Below are positions 63,301-64,000 of a stretch of DNA of 64,000 bases, piece after piece. The stretch is taken from positions 1,457,237-1,521,236 of the forward strand of contig JAHCID010000001.1 of the NCBI GenBank assembly GCA_026129405.1, read 5' to 3'. Positions within the stretch are counted from its first letter, which is position 1; the number at the start of each line of letters is the position of its first letter. Origin of the DNA: a bacterium (GTDB taxonomy: Bacteria; Desulfobacterota; Binatia; DP-6). The notes beneath the pieces were generated by a model. It was not told the origin of the DNA. It did not search any database and saw nothing but the letters and a program-made list of their open reading frames with translations. Made by a program: the position numbers and the translations under genes.

Positions 63301-64000
63301 TCAGGGCCAGCGCAGCTTCCACGTCGTCACCCGCTCGCCCGCGGCGCTCCGCTCGTCGACCTTCGCAAAGCGGCTCGCGCAGCGGCCGTCGAGATGGAGC
63401 AGCTGCACCAGCGTCGAGCCGAGGAACGCGGGCGCGCCGACCAGCACGCGCGTGTTCGGGACGTCGATCAGCACGCCGAGGTCCGGGTGCGCGGGGTCCG
63501 GCGGCGTGTAGCGCGCGAGGCCGCTCGCGCCCGCGACGAGGACGAGCGCCGGTGTGCCCGTCGTCGCCGTCCCGCCAGCGCGGCCACTCGCCAGCACGGC
63601 GCGGTCGGGCGCGGTCTCCGGCCAGGACACCGACGCGAGCCGGATCGTTCCGCCCGCGATCGACGCGTCGATCGGGCAGACGCGCTCGCCATCCCGCACC
63701 GGCTCGCACGGCACCCAGCGCGCGAGGAACGGCGTGCCCGGGTCGCTCGCGTCGAACGCGCGTTGCGGGATCGGGCCGCGTCGCGGGTCCCGGGCGCCGA
63801 GATCGACGAGCGCCGTGCGCGTGTCGAGGAGTCGCGTCGAGAGGACGAGGTAGGAGTCGGCCGGCGTGCAGTGCGTCGCGCGCAAGATCTCCGCACGCTC
63901 CGCCGTCCCGAACCCCTCGGCGCGGAGGTGGTCGTCCGCGGCGGCGGCGTCGCGTTCGACGAGCGCGCTCACGATGGCGAACGCCGCCGCGGGCTCGCGT
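63301..64000 (-). CDS. C-terminal part of a probable membrane glycan transferase (5' truncated by window)
   Basis: The minus frame ends at 63301 and remains open to the window edge, so the N-terminus is missing. The visible ~233 residues are soluble: AAAFAIVSALVERDAAAADD, ILRATHCTPADSYLVLSTRL, DLGARDPRRGPIP, ASGLARYTPPDPAHPDLGVL, and a WKLRWP end. The C(T/S)PxxxYLVxSxxL pattern recalls the soluble C-terminal domain of STT3-type oligosaccharyltransferases. Position in a glycan locus supports that. Other GT-C membrane transferases remain possible. Confidence 0.45.
   Translation of the reverse strand, partial: REPAAAFAIVSALVERDAAAADDHLRAEGFGTAERAEILRATHCTPADSYLVLSTRLLDTRTALVDLGARDPRRGPIPQRAFDASDPGTPFLARWVPCEPVRDGERVCPIDASIAGGTIRLASVSWPETAPDRAVLASGRAGGTATTGTPALVLVAGASGLARYTPPDPAHPDLGVLIDVPNTRVLVGAPAFLGSTLVQLLHLDGRCASRFAKVDERSAAGERVTTWKLRWP

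Noticed and set aside
1-64000. tRNA, rRNA, riboswitch or prophage genes
   Set aside because: No stretch with recognisable rRNA or cloverleaf sequence, phage structural genes or integrase was identified by reading; small RNAs cannot be excluded.

Overview
The window is a GC-rich (around 72% G+C by eye) bacterial chromosome segment of a Gram-negative. It has outer-membrane lipid transport (MlaEFD), an RND pump, a beta-barrel protein and lipobox lipoproteins. Many products are secreted, cysteine-rich or parallel beta-helix proteins with CSLREA or CGDG-type motifs, and there are several acyl-CoA dehydrogenases. This gene mix fits a deltaproteobacterial-type lineage such as Candidatus Binatota/Desulfobacterota or Myxococcota. 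That placement is inference from gene content only; no rRNA or tRNA gene was seen.

Layout. 0-8 kb: the end of a 2-oxoacid:ferredoxin oxidoreductase beta subunit, a secreted cysteine-repeat protein, a radical SAM protein, and a tandem pair of CSLREA beta-helix proteins preceded by the relic tail of a third copy. 8-11.6 kb: small secreted proteins, an acyl-CoA dehydrogenase, a DsrE-like protein and a broken aldo/keto reductase. 11.7-15.1 kb: an operon of histidine kinase, sigma-54 response regulator and PspA-like protein, with a consensus -24/-12 element in front. 15.1-20.1 kb: DUF3999 and DUF2339 membrane proteins, the latter frameshifted. 20.2-24.4 kb: an RND efflux pair. 24.4-31.7 kb: an ExeA-type ATPase with a detached NTF2-like tail, an outer-membrane barrel, a giant cysteine-repeat protein and a Thr-rich-linker protein. 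31.8-36.7 kb: AidB-like dehydrogenase, small hypotheticals, a UbiA-like membrane protein and a large secreted protein. 36.8-40.2 kb: an overlapping Mla-type ABC operon. 40.3-48.7 kb: a beta-helix protein, an epoxide hydrolase, a LuxR regulator, the DUF5989-SxtJ-carbamoyltransferase trio and a thiolase.

48.7-55.3 kb is an accessory, decaying zone. It holds a YjjJ/HipA-like kinase with an AT-rich operator-like leader, a fibrinogen-like (GGGW) pseudogene, a small helical protein, an amidase, a heavily frameshifted IS91-type transposase and a broken TauD-like dioxygenase.

55.3-64 kb looks like a glycan assembly locus: a WecA-like phosphoglycosyltransferase, MurG, an ALG1-like and an ALG11-like glycosyltransferase, a PglK-like ABC exporter, an FkbM methyltransferase and a partial membrane-transferase-like protein at the right edge. 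Embedded in it is a secreted protein with saposin-B cysteine spacing, the most unusual single gene of the window.
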